From contig JAUWEC010000006.1 in the NCBI GenBank assembly GCA_030608465.1, forward strand, positions 1-33,235: a stretch of 33,235 nt of DNA, read 5' to 3'. Each line of letters begins with the position of its first letter. The stretch's first letter is position 1. Position numbers and translations under genes: made by a program. This document shows positions 19,720-28,292 of this stretch, in pieces. The notes below the pieces were generated by a model. The model searched no databases and was not told where the DNA came from. It saw nothing but the letters and a program-made list of their open reading frames with translations. This DNA is from Chloroflexota bacterium (GTDB taxonomy: Bacteria > Chloroflexota > Anaerolineae > Anaerolineales > UBA11858).

Positions 19720-20538
19720 ATGAGTGAATTGGATGTCATAAAAAACACCAAAGATGGACCGGTAACGGTTGATTCGATCAAAAAAGATTTGCTGAACCTT
19801 GGTGTCTTGGAAGGTATGGTGCTGCTGGTTCATTCCTCACTGAGTTCCCTGGGTTGGGTAAGCGGCGGACCGGTGGGGGTTATCCTTGCTCTTGAGGAAG
19901 TGCTCGGTCCGGAAGGCACATTGGTAATGCCCACCCATTCGGGGGATTTAACCGATCCTGAGAAATGGGAAAATCCACCAGTACCTGAGGGATGGAAGGA
20001 AATTATCCGGCAAACCATGCCGGCCTTTGACCCTGACTTTACACCTACCCGCGGGATGGGAAGAATACCGGAAGCTTTCCGGAAACAAGCTGGTGTGCGG
20101 CGGAGTAACCATCCTCATGTCTCTTTCACAGCTAGGGGCAAACAAGCGGAATTCATTACTGAGAATCATGGTCTCCATTTTGGGTTGGGTGAGGATTCCC
20201 CTTTAGCCAGAGTCTATGAACTGGAGGGCTGGATTTTGTTCCTGGGTGTGGGTCATGAAAACAATACCAGCCTGCACCTGGCTGAATATCGGGCTGATTA
20301 TCCAGGTAAAAAAGAAATACAGCAGGGAGCGCCAATCATTCAGAATGGGGTCCGACGCTGGATGAAGTTGAATGAACTGGAAGAAAACAGCAAGGAATTT
20401 GACGAAATAGGCAAAGCCTACCAAAAATCAGGTGGCAAGGTTCTAGCAGGGCAGGTTGGAAATGCCCGCGGGGAGTTGATTCCTCAGCGGAAGTTGGTTG
20501 ATTTTGCGGTGGAGTGGATGAATGAAAACCGTAAGTAA
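19720..20538 (+). CDS. Aminoglycoside N3'-acetyltransferase (AAC(3)) family protein
   Basis: LLVHSSLSSLGWVSGGPVGVILALEEVLGPEGTLVMPTHS, RRSNHPHVSFTARGKQAEF, GVGHENNTSLHLAEYRADYPGK. SD AGAGGA supports ATG 19720; track start 19687 overlaps a -10-like TATGAT. Confidence 0.9.
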   Translation: MSELDVIKNTKDGPVTVDSIKKDLLNLGVLEGMVLLVHSSLSSLGWVSGGPVGVILALEEVLGPEGTLVMPTHSGDLTDPEKWENPPVPEGWKEIIRQTMPAFDPDFTPTRGMGRIPEAFRKQAGVRRSNHPHVSFTARGKQAEFITENHGLHFGLGEDSPLARVYELEGWILFLGVGHENNTSLHLAEYRADYPGKKEIQQGAPIIQNGVRRWMKLNELEENSKEFDEIGKAYQKSGGKVLAGQVGNARGELIPQRKLVDFAVEWMNENRK

Positions 20539-20654
20539 GCTTACTCTAGCCTGGCTTGTAACCTAATTGGAATCTTCCCGGGTTGGGAATTCGGCACTCA
20601 TGAAATAATTCAGTGTGACTGCTGGATACACATAAGATAAAAGGAAGGACAAAC

Positions 20655-21704
20655 ATGGTTTTTTTGAACTATGTCATATTTAATAATTCAATCCAAAATT
20701 GGTTGATCGCCTTGGGGATCCTAGTGGGGATATTTTTGATATTGACCCTCGTCAAACGGATCATTAAAAACCGATTGATAAACAGGGTTAAAAAGTCAAA
20801 AACCGAGATTGATAATTTCGTCATTCCGGTATTGGAACAAACCCGGTGGTTTTCTTTCCTTGCCCTGGGTCTATATCTTGGCATACTTGTATTGAATATA
20901 CCTACCGAGGTTCGGAAATGGTTGGTATTGGGAAATCAAGTGATCTTTACCCTGCAGCTGGGTTTCTGGGGTACAGGGTCAATCTCATATTATGTCAACC
21001 GGAGTGTTGCAAATAAGGTCAAAGAGGATCATGGCGAGGATGCGACCACTCTGGATGCCCTGGGATTAATCGGAAAAATTCTCTTATGGGTAATCTTATC
21101 TCTGATCATTTTGGATAACTTAAATATAGAAATTAGCAGCCTGGTTGCCAGCCTGGGTATTGGCGGGATCGCGGTTGCGTTGGCGCTTCAGAATATTTTG
21201 GGTGATTTATTCGCTTCTATCTCCATCACGCTGGACAAACCTTTTGTGATTGGTGATTTTGTTGAGGTAGATGATTTTGCAGGTGATGTAGAAGATATTG
21301 GATTAAAGAGCACCCGGATCCGCAGTTTATCTGGAGAGGAATTGATCTTTTCCAATACCGATTTATTGAACAGCCGGATTAGGAACTACAAAAGATTGGA
21401 AAAACGCCGGATCTCATTTTCAATTGGTGTCACCTACGGCACATCTGCGGAGAATCTGAAAAAAATACCGGGGATTGTGAAGGAAATCATTACTCCCTTA
21501 GAAAACGTTAAATTTGATCGAGCTCATTTTAAGTCCATGGGAGATTATTCCCTGAATTTTGCGATTGTATATCATGTTCTTGACCCGGCCTATGCGTCCT
21601 ATTTAGACGTCCAGCAAATCATTAATCTGGAACTGTACCAGCGTTTTGACCAGGAAGGCATCGAGTTTGCCTACCCCACACAAACGGTGATCATAGAGCA
21701 ATGA
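20655..21704 (+). CDS. MscS-family mechanosensitive channel
   Basis: VASLGIGGIAVALALQNILGDLFASISITLDKPFVIGDFVEVDDFAGDVEDIGLKSTRIRSLSGEELIFSNTDLL; SD AAGGAAGG. Confidence 0.93.
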   Translation: MVFLNYVIFNNSIQNWLIALGILVGIFLILTLVKRIIKNRLINRVKKSKTEIDNFVIPVLEQTRWFSFLALGLYLGILVLNIPTEVRKWLVLGNQVIFTLQLGFWGTGSISYYVNRSVANKVKEDHGEDATTLDALGLIGKILLWVILSLIILDNLNIEISSLVASLGIGGIAVALALQNILGDLFASISITLDKPFVIGDFVEVDDFAGDVEDIGLKSTRIRSLSGEELIFSNTDLLNSRIRNYKRLEKRRISFSIGVTYGTSAENLKKIPGIVKEIITPLENVKFDRAHFKSMGDYSLNFAIVYHVLDPAYASYLDVQQIINLELYQRFDQEGIEFAYPTQTVIIEQ

Positions 21705-21758
21705 GGTGTTTCGGAATGATCCTTGTACCATCCCCCTGGTGGAAAATTGATTGGATGA

Positions 21759-22475
21759 TTACATCTCGGCGATCAGGTTCCCAATATTAATGATCACCTG
21801 ACAGTCTGCATCCGGGAAGGTATTCCTGGGGTCAAATAGAATGGGATAAATCCCGATTGCCTGGGCACCCAGGACATCCGTATAATAATTATCCCCGATA
21901 TAGGCAGTTGTCTCGGGACTGCTCTCCGCCAGATAAAGTGCGTGTTCAAATATGCCTGGAGCGGGCTTCCAGGAATTGACTTCGCCTGCTGTGAAGAAAA
22001 AATCAAAATAAGGAAGAAATCCCAATTCGTTGATTTCTTCCTCAATCGAGCTGGACCGGTTGGACACTAATCCCATAACGTAACCCTTTCCACGGAGAGT
22101 TTTTAAAGTGAGTCTAACATCATCAGGCACCAGCTTTTCCGGTTGGTACCTTTCCTCCAGCTCAGGCTGTATAATAGGAGCAATATCAGCAGCCTGAAGC
22201 TCGGTCAGGCCAGCAGCCCATAATTTTCGCTTAAGATAATGGAACCAGAAATCATCGGTAAAATCACCATACCTCTCCAGATCTTGAGCGACCTCGTATG
22301 AAATTCCCCAGTATTGGTAAACGAACTGCAACGTATCTCTGTGAGCGGTTGCCATTAAAGGAATTTTATGTTCGTCCAGGACAGTGAACAAAAAATCCAG
22401 AGAAGTTGGGTGTTGGTGGGTTAATGTCCCATCCAGGTCAAATAGGAGGGTAGTAATGTGGAGGGGGATGGTCAT
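21759..22475 (-). CDS. HAD-superfamily hydrolase
   Basis: LLFDLDGTLTH, VSNRSSSIEEE, KPAPGIFEHAL, YIGDNYYTDVLGAQAIG. Confidence 0.92.
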   Translation of the reverse strand: MTIPLHITTLLFDLDGTLTHQHPTSLDFLFTVLDEHKIPLMATAHRDTLQFVYQYWGISYEVAQDLERYGDFTDDFWFHYLKRKLWAAGLTELQAADIAPIIQPELEERYQPEKLVPDDVRLTLKTLRGKGYVMGLVSNRSSSIEEEINELGFLPYFDFFFTAGEVNSWKPAPGIFEHALYLAESSPETTAYIGDNYYTDVLGAQAIGIYPILFDPRNTFPDADCQVIINIGNLIAEM

Positions 22476-22572
22476 TTTTTTACCAGTAGATTCAGCTAGT
22501 ATTCCGACCAGTGGCTATCGACCGTGCGATTAGGTAGAATTACAATATAATATATACGATTATACAATACCA

Positions 22573-22601
22573 TTGACAAATCAAATCAATTCAGATTTTA
22601 T
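22573..22601 (+). promoter_or_regulatory. Candidate sigma70 promoter upstream of the Thr/Pro-rich protein
   Basis: TTGACA (22573-22578) - N17 - TTTTAT (22596-22601). Confidence 0.45.
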
Positions 22602-22648
22602 CTTTTTAAGAAAAAGACTAAGACCCGGATGTCCTGAAAATTCTATCC

Positions 22649-23050
22649 ATGAGCTATCCAAATTATAAACAAAAGCGTTTGCAAATAATTCTTTTATTAT
22701 TGATCGGAGCAACCCTTCCCTGTTATGGATTAGGGTATGCCTTTGTTAAAATCAAACAGAGGAATGAACCCCAGCGTACCATGCAGTCCACCCGGACTGC
22801 TACATATACGTCAACCCCGATTGTTACTTCTACACCTGGAAAGATTTTCCCAACGAGATATCCCACTTTCACACCAACATTGACAGCGACTATTACACCT
22901 ACAAGAACGCCGTCTCCTATCCCATCAGACACCTCCACACCGAGTTGGACACCGGAGCCTACCGGGACAAATACTCTTACGGTAACCATTGCAGTGACCG
23001 AGCTTCCAACCAATACCTCTGAACCACCACCCACCTCAACAGTGGAATAA
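22649..23050 (+). CDS. Membrane-anchored protein with Thr/Pro-rich low-complexity extracellular stalk
   Basis: N-terminal TM (IILLLLIGATLPCYGLGYAFV) followed by TSTP/TPT/TRTP-rich tail. Confidence 0.6.
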   Translation: MSYPNYKQKRLQIILLLLIGATLPCYGLGYAFVKIKQRNEPQRTMQSTRTATYTSTPIVTSTPGKIFPTRYPTFTPTLTATITPTRTPSPIPSDTSTPSWTPEPTGTNTLTVTIAVTELPTNTSEPPPTSTVE

Positions 23051-23077
23051 TTTTATTCAAAAGGTTTTTTTCTTATT

Positions 23078-23105
23078 AATCTAAGGCTATATTTTAGATT
23101 TTATT
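23078..23105 (+). terminator. Weak hairpin plus T-rich tail after the Thr/Pro-rich gene
   Basis: AATCTAA-ggctatatt-TTAGATT followed by TTATT. Confidence 0.35.
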
Positions 23106-23243
23106 GATCAAAAAGCAATATTGGCAGGTTGTTGTGACTTGAAACGGTTCCCTTGATCAGCTTTATTAAATCCGTATTAGATGAGTTCCCCCTGAGAAAA
23201 AATGTGGTTTAATGGAGTTTCTTTGAAAGAGAAGGAAAATATC

Positions 23244-24581
23244 ATGAAAAAGATAGGAAAATATAGTAAACGGTCGACTTTTATGAAACTCATCTTGGGA
23301 TTAGGTATCCTGGTTCTGCTTTTGATCGGGATAACCTCCTGTAATTTCCCGAATATTCAGGGGTTAATCTCTCCGAACTCCCCTACGGAAATTACCAACG
23401 CTTCCCCGGTTTCACCTACCCCAAAGCCCTCGGCTACTGCCAATGTCCCAGTTCTGCAATCCAAGACCTTGATCCTCTGGGTTCCACCGCAATTTGATCC
23501 TGCCGATGAGTCGACAGCGAGCAATTTGTTCTTATCCCGACTGGATGATTTTACTTCACGCAGACCGCAAACTGAGATCCAGGTACGTGTGAAGGATCTT
23601 TCTGGTGAGTTTGGCTTGCTGGAGATGCTCAGAGCGACCCGGTTAGCAGCGCCCATTATCATGCCGGATCTGGTTGCTTTACCGCGTTCATTAATGGAAC
23701 AGGCGTTTAAGGAGGGATTGGTTTTACCCTTGGCTGAAATCACTGAGGTGATGAATGAAGATGATTGGTTCAGCTACGCCCAGGAATTAGCCCGGGTGGG
23801 AGAACAGATCGCCGGTATTCCCTTTGCCGGGGATGTGATGATTCTGGTTTATAAAGATGACACAGATGAATCCCCCCCGCCCGATTGGGATGCTGTTCTT
23901 GTTGCGCAAAAAGCGCTTGCTTTTCCGGCTTCTGATCCTCAAGGCCTGGTTACATTGGCTTTGTATCAAAGTTTGGGTGGTGAGATTGTAAATTCCGATG
24001 GGGAAATTATCATTGATGAAGAACTATTTTTAGAAGTGCTGACCTATTATCAACAGGCACAGACTGCCAATGTAATGCCCTATTGGCTGACCCAATTTGA
24101 ATCCGATCAGCAGGTCTGGCAGTCTTACCAGGAGCGTCAATCAACCATGGCTGTCACCTGGAGTTCAACCTCCCTGGGCTCAGATTCTCCCAATACTGCT
24201 CTGGTTGCCCTGCCAACAAAAGACAGCAAACCGTTTACCTATGCCGATGGCTGGGTTTGGTGTGTGATTCCATCTGATACCGAGACAGAACAGGTAGCAG
24301 TAGAGTTAGCAGAATTTATCACTGCTGAAACTTATTTATCCACCTGGTCTTTTGAGGGAAGGTATCTTCCCACCAGAACATCTGGGATGGACGCCTGGTC
24401 AGAAATATCCTTTTACTCCACTCTGCAGCAACTTCTGCCCTCGGCTGTCCTGATACCAGATATCGATCTGCTGAATGAGCTGGGACCGGAAATTCGGGAC
24501 GCGGTTGTAGCTGTACTGAAGGATCAGACTGAACCGACTATTGCACTTGCTGACCTGGTGAGAGCTATCCAGGGTCCCTGA
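23244..24581 (+). CDS. Extracellular solute-binding lipoprotein (family 1-like)
   Basis: Signal/lipobox LVLLLIGITSCNFP; TLILWVPPQFDPADES, IAGIPFAGDVMILVYK, YADGWVWCVIPSDTE. ATG 23244 preceded by SD GAGAAGGA. Confidence 0.82.
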   Translation: MKKIGKYSKRSTFMKLILGLGILVLLLIGITSCNFPNIQGLISPNSPTEITNASPVSPTPKPSATANVPVLQSKTLILWVPPQFDPADESTASNLFLSRLDDFTSRRPQTEIQVRVKDLSGEFGLLEMLRATRLAAPIIMPDLVALPRSLMEQAFKEGLVLPLAEITEVMNEDDWFSYAQELARVGEQIAGIPFAGDVMILVYKDDTDESPPPDWDAVLVAQKALAFPASDPQGLVTLALYQSLGGEIVNSDGEIIIDEELFLEVLTYYQQAQTANVMPYWLTQFESDQQVWQSYQERQSTMAVTWSSTSLGSDSPNTALVALPTKDSKPFTYADGWVWCVIPSDTETEQVAVELAEFITAETYLSTWSFEGRYLPTRTSGMDAWSEISFYSTLQQLLPSAVLIPDIDLLNELGPEIRDAVVAVLKDQTEPTIALADLVRAIQGP

Positions 24582-24654
24582 GATGGATTCCGTAATCGCG
24601 ATTCTAAAGGATTAAATCTTCAAATTCCTCTTTGCAGATAGATGCCTACGGGAA

Positions 24655-24674
24655 TTCAGCGACCTTCAGCGACC
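24655..24674. repeat. Two perfect tandem 10-mers (TTCAGCGACC)x2
   Basis: ttcagcgacc ttcagcgacc, immediately upstream of a -35/-10 pair. Confidence 0.75.
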
Positions 24675-24678
24675 TTCC

Positions 24679-24707
24679 TTCTCAAATCAAACCCCCCGTG
24701 TTATAAT
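24679..24707 (+). promoter_or_regulatory. Candidate rplS promoter
   Basis: TTCTCA (24679-24684) - N17 - TATAAT (24702-24707). Confidence 0.6.
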
Positions 24708-24777
24708 CACCAGCCGTGTCTGAAGTTGATGTGTGATTTACGAAAAAAAATGAGTTTTACTAAGAAGGATACTTAAG

Positions 24778-25128
24778 ATGGATGACCTGATTAAGGTGTT
24801 GGAAACACCAAAAAACCCCAATATTCCTCAGATCCGCTCCGGGGATACAGTGACCGTGTTTGTTCGGATTAAAGAAGGCGACAATGAACGGATCCAGCAG
24901 TTTAAAGGTATTATTATCCGGACCCACGGCAGCGGAAACAGTGAAAGTTTTACTGTCAGGCGAATTGCCAGTAATAGTATCGGTGTGGAAAGAACCTTCC
25001 TCACCCGATCTCCCATTGTTGAGAAAGTAACCGTGCAGAGCAGTGGATTTACCCGACGGGCCCGGTTGTATTTCCTCCGAGATCGCAGCGGCAAAAAGGC
25101 CAAGCTGCGGCAAAAATTTACCTCCTGA
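24778..25128 (+). CDS. rplS: 50S ribosomal protein L19
   Basis: IRSGDTVTVFVRIKEGDNERIQQFKGIIIRTHGSG...ESFTVRRIASNSIGVERTFLTRSPIVEKVTV...RRARLYFLRDRSGKKAKLRQK; SD AAGAAGGA. Confidence 0.98.
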   Translation: MDDLIKVLETPKNPNIPQIRSGDTVTVFVRIKEGDNERIQQFKGIIIRTHGSGNSESFTVRRIASNSIGVERTFLTRSPIVEKVTVQSSGFTRRARLYFLRDRSGKKAKLRQKFTS

Positions 25129-25152
25129 TTTATCTATTATAAAAATCCATCA

Positions 25153-25182
25153 GGGTACAGTGATTCCCACTGTACCCTTTTT
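25153..25182 (+). terminator. Intrinsic terminator after rplS
   Basis: GGGTACAGTG-attcc-CACTGTACCC-TTTTT. Confidence 0.88.
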
Positions 25183-25222
25183 GGTTTAAAGATAACTTGT
25201 CTGAGAGAGGAATAAACCTGAG

Positions 25223-25228
25223 TATAAT
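25223..25228 (+). promoter_or_regulatory. -10 box for murI, predicted leaderless
   Basis: TATAAT with 6 nt to the ATG at 25235; no SD at normal spacing. Confidence 0.5.
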
Positions 25229-25234
25229 GATGTT

Positions 25235-26065
25235 ATGAAGATCAATAAACACCACAGACCGATAGGGATATTTGATTCCGGTGTAGGCGGTTTATCCGTT
25301 TTACAGGAAGTTCACCGGCAATATCCCTTCGAGAATTGTACCTATATTGCAGATCAGGTCCATGTTCCCTACGGAACCCGTTCCCGGGAAGAAGTGTTGG
25401 GGTATTCAGATGGGATCGTCCGTTATCTTCTAAGCAAGGGCGCAAAATTGATCATTGTGGCTTGCAACACTGCCTCTGCGGTCGCCCTGATAGATTTGAG
25501 GAAGAAATATCCGGATGTGCCATTTGTGGGTATGGAACCGGCTGTGAAACCAGCGGCGGAAGGAACCAGCAGCGGTGTGGTAGGTGTGTTGGCAACCCCG
25601 GCAACTTTTCAAGGAGACTTGTATTCATCAACGGTAGAGAAATTTGCCCGGGGAGTGGAAATCCTGCAGGATAACTGTCCAGGACTGGTGGATCAAATCG
25701 AGGGTGGAAAAATCGATGATCCTATGACCAGGAATATCCTGGAAAAGGCTTTAGCACCGATGTTGGAAGAGGGAATAGATGAAGTGGTGATGGGCTGTAC
25801 CCATTATCCCTTTGTGATTCATATCATCAGGGAGATTGTAGGCGAGAATGTCCGGGTGATTGATCCCGCACCGGCTGTAGCCCGTCAGGCGGGACGGTTA
25901 TTAGAAACCTTTGATCTCAAAACGGAAAGGGACCGAGAAGGAGAAGATCATTTCCTGACCACAGGGGATCCGGGGAAAATGGAAAAATTAATTGCGGATT
26001 TGATTATTATTCAGGCTGAGGTGAATAAGTTAGTTTGGGATGGGGGAAATCTCCGGGATGAGTAA
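25235..26065 (+). CDS. murI: Glutamate racemase
   Basis: IGIFDSGVGGLSVLQEV, YIADQVHVPYG, IIVACNTASA, VGMEPAVKPA, VMGCTHYPFV. Confidence 0.97.
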   Translation: MKINKHHRPIGIFDSGVGGLSVLQEVHRQYPFENCTYIADQVHVPYGTRSREEVLGYSDGIVRYLLSKGAKLIIVACNTASAVALIDLRKKYPDVPFVGMEPAVKPAAEGTSSGVVGVLATPATFQGDLYSSTVEKFARGVEILQDNCPGLVDQIEGGKIDDPMTRNILEKALAPMLEEGIDEVVMGCTHYPFVIHIIREIVGENVRVIDPAPAVARQAGRLLETFDLKTERDREGEDHFLTTGDPGKMEKLIADLIIIQAEVNKLVWDGGNLRDE

Positions 26066-26076
26066 CCGAATCTGTA

Positions 26077-27066
26077 TTAGTCTTTTTTCCTGAAACTGAA
26101 CAATGACGCAGCCAGCAATGTTCCGCCGGAAATTATCACGGCCAGGATAATTACGATCGGATTTTTGCCGCTGCTTTGAAAGCGGGGTTCGATAGCAAGT
26201 TCTTCTGTGGTTGTTGCCGTTGGGAGATTAAACAGAACCGGGGTCCCTTCGGGCGCAGTTAAGGAGGGAGTATGGGAAAACCTGGGCGGCAAGGTAGCGC
26301 TGGGCTTTCCAATCGGTGTGTTGGTTGGGGTATAGGAAGGCTGGATGATGACCTCATCTCCGAGCAGCAGTATTTTATCCGGTTCAAACTCGTTAATCTG
26401 ATTCAACAACTCAAGCGGGATGTTATAAACCGCGGCGATTGTCCACAATGTCTGTCCGCCCTGGACGATATGTTTAACTGTTCCGTCACTTAGAGGAGTG
26501 GAAACGATTACCGGAACTACCGTAGGGAAAACTGAGGCGGAAGGGGTGTCGGAAACAGCGGGGGATTCGGGTGTGGGCACCGGGTCTCCAACATAATATC
26601 CGGTATCAACCGTGTAAAACACAAAATTACCGGAATAAGCTACCCCGGCTCCGATATATTTGGCGCTAGGGTTGAACATGGTGTGGTGATGATCAGGATC
26701 GTTCCAGGGACCGTTGATTGTTTCCATGATCGACATATTGGTCCCGTAGGCGACATTTTCCGAGATATAGATTGTCGCCCCATTGCCAAAACCTGCTGCA
26801 TATGCCCGGTCTTTGGGGCGGGAGCCGTCAGCACTGTAATGTGTCCAGGTCCCTATGGATGCCTGGTACTGGCTGTGCTGTTGGGCGATCTGCATTAAGG
26901 CAGGATCAGTCAGAAGCGGTGCCAGCCCTCTTTGGGAGCGCAGCTGATTGATAGTATTGATCATTTTAGTTGTGGAATCACCCTGGGCTTGAATGATGCC
27001 AACAGAGGAGAGGGTAAATAGGAGGGATAATCCAATCAGGAATATCTGGATTCTGTTTTTTTTCAT
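26077..27066 (-). CDS. Secreted CAP/SCP-domain protein with LysM domain and C-terminal TM anchor
   Basis: Signal peptide MKKNRIQIFLIGLSLLFTLSSVGIIQA; CAP domain MINTINQLRSQRGLAPLLTDPALMQIAQQHSQYQ...ISENVAYG...HTMFNPSAKYIGAGVAYSG; LysM HIVQGGQTLWTIAAVYNIPLELLNQIN; TM then FRKKD. Track start 27093 also possible. Confidence 0.9.
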   Translation of the reverse strand: MKKNRIQIFLIGLSLLFTLSSVGIIQAQGDSTTKMINTINQLRSQRGLAPLLTDPALMQIAQQHSQYQASIGTWTHYSADGSRPKDRAYAAGFGNGATIYISENVAYGTNMSIMETINGPWNDPDHHHTMFNPSAKYIGAGVAYSGNFVFYTVDTGYYVGDPVPTPESPAVSDTPSASVFPTVVPVIVSTPLSDGTVKHIVQGGQTLWTIAAVYNIPLELLNQINEFEPDKILLLGDEVIIQPSYTPTNTPIGKPSATLPPRFSHTPSLTAPEGTPVLFNLPTATTTEELAIEPRFQSSGKNPIVIILAVIISGGTLLAASLFSFRKKD

Positions 27067-27152
27067 CGGTTTTGCAATTATGGAAAACACCATCTTGTCC
27101 AGGAAGGAAAACCTTGGAAGGATACACCCTGGACTAATTCTCTTCTTCTAAT

Positions 27153-28202
27153 TTACAGTTCCCGTTTTAGATTCTCAATCGCAGCCACTGGTGTGGGATC
27201 GACATTATAGGCCATCGCCAGGTAATAAGCTGTAAAATCACCAAATTGAATCAAATTCCACATCTGGGCCAGACGGGTTTTTCCTTTAGCTTGGACCAAA
27301 TCTGTATTTAATCCTCCAACCATAAAACCCTTTTTGGTTAACTCGATTCTTCGCTGGTTGCGGGGATGGTTGGAATTTGCCTGCAGGAATAAAGTCATGG
27401 TCTTTGTCAGGACTTCCTCCGGGTTTACTACCCCGGCCAGAGTATTGTGATCCGCTTCCGGCAGGGCTTCAAATTGCCCCCAGGCTTTGGCGATCTCACT
27501 GATTTGACCTTTCCAGCGTCTTGCGACAGGAGCGAGCAGATCGGCAGCGAATACGCTTACCCAGCGATCGATCAGCTGCCCCGCCAAACGTTTCGCAGGA
27601 TTCTGATGATCCGGCAATTCAGGAGCCAGCAGATCTCTGCCTTTTTGCAACTCACTGACAGCGTCATTTATTTCCTTAATAGGATCAGGAAGGAAACCCA
27701 ACCGGTAAAAAACGTTCAGAAGCAGGCAGAATGAGTATCCCACAGCTGCCCGCGGTTGTCCTTTGTGATTAAAGATCCACTGGTCGGTGCCATTCTTCTT
27801 TGCAATTTCGGCTACTTTCCCTCCAGTGGAGATAGCCAACAGGCGGCATCCCCGCTCGAGAGCGGTTTCCATTGCCGAGAGGGTTTCTTCAGTGTTTCCG
27901 GAATGAGAGGAAACGATCACCAGCGTGTCTGGTCCGTTTGCCCAGGCGGGAAGTCCATAATCCCGGTGAACCTCAATTGAAACTGAAGCCAGGGGGGAGG
28001 CATAGGATTTCAGCAGGGAGGCACCGATGGCGGAACCACCCATGCCGGCGATTATTACTTGTTTAACACCATCAAAGTTCGAAAGTGGAAGGACTTCCGC
28101 TTCACTCCAGGCGGTTTCCAGCTGTTCGGGCAAGCCGTTAATTTCCGCCAGCATATTTTGACTGTCTAATTTAGGAAAGTCCTGATATTGATTTAAATCC
28201 AT
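27153..28202 (-). CDS. Bifunctional phosphoglucose/phosphomannose isomerase
   Basis: QVIIAGMGGSAIGASLLKSY, TLVIVSSHSGNTEETLSAMETA, AVGYSFCLLLNVFYRLG, GQFEALPEADHNTLAGV. SD AGAAGGTG supports ATG 28202. Confidence 0.92.
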   Translation of the reverse strand: MDLNQYQDFPKLDSQNMLAEINGLPEQLETAWSEAEVLPLSNFDGVKQVIIAGMGGSAIGASLLKSYASPLASVSIEVHRDYGLPAWANGPDTLVIVSSHSGNTEETLSAMETALERGCRLLAISTGGKVAEIAKKNGTDQWIFNHKGQPRAAVGYSFCLLLNVFYRLGFLPDPIKEINDAVSELQKGRDLLAPELPDHQNPAKRLAGQLIDRWVSVFAADLLAPVARRWKGQISEIAKAWGQFEALPEADHNTLAGVVNPEEVLTKTMTLFLQANSNHPRNQRRIELTKKGFMVGGLNTDLVQAKGKTRLAQMWNLIQFGDFTAYYLAMAYNVDPTPVAAIENLKREL

Positions 28203-28292
28203 TGAGTGCACCTTCTTTTGTTTAATTGAGTCCGTTTCCTCATTCCATAAGAAGCGGTATCCTGCTTGTGAAAAACTAAATTTTGTATATTT

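Noticed and set aside
22723-23034. 103-aa minus-strand Val/Gly-rich ORF
   Set aside because: Mirror image of the Thr/Pro-rich coding repeat on the + strand; no recognisable motif.
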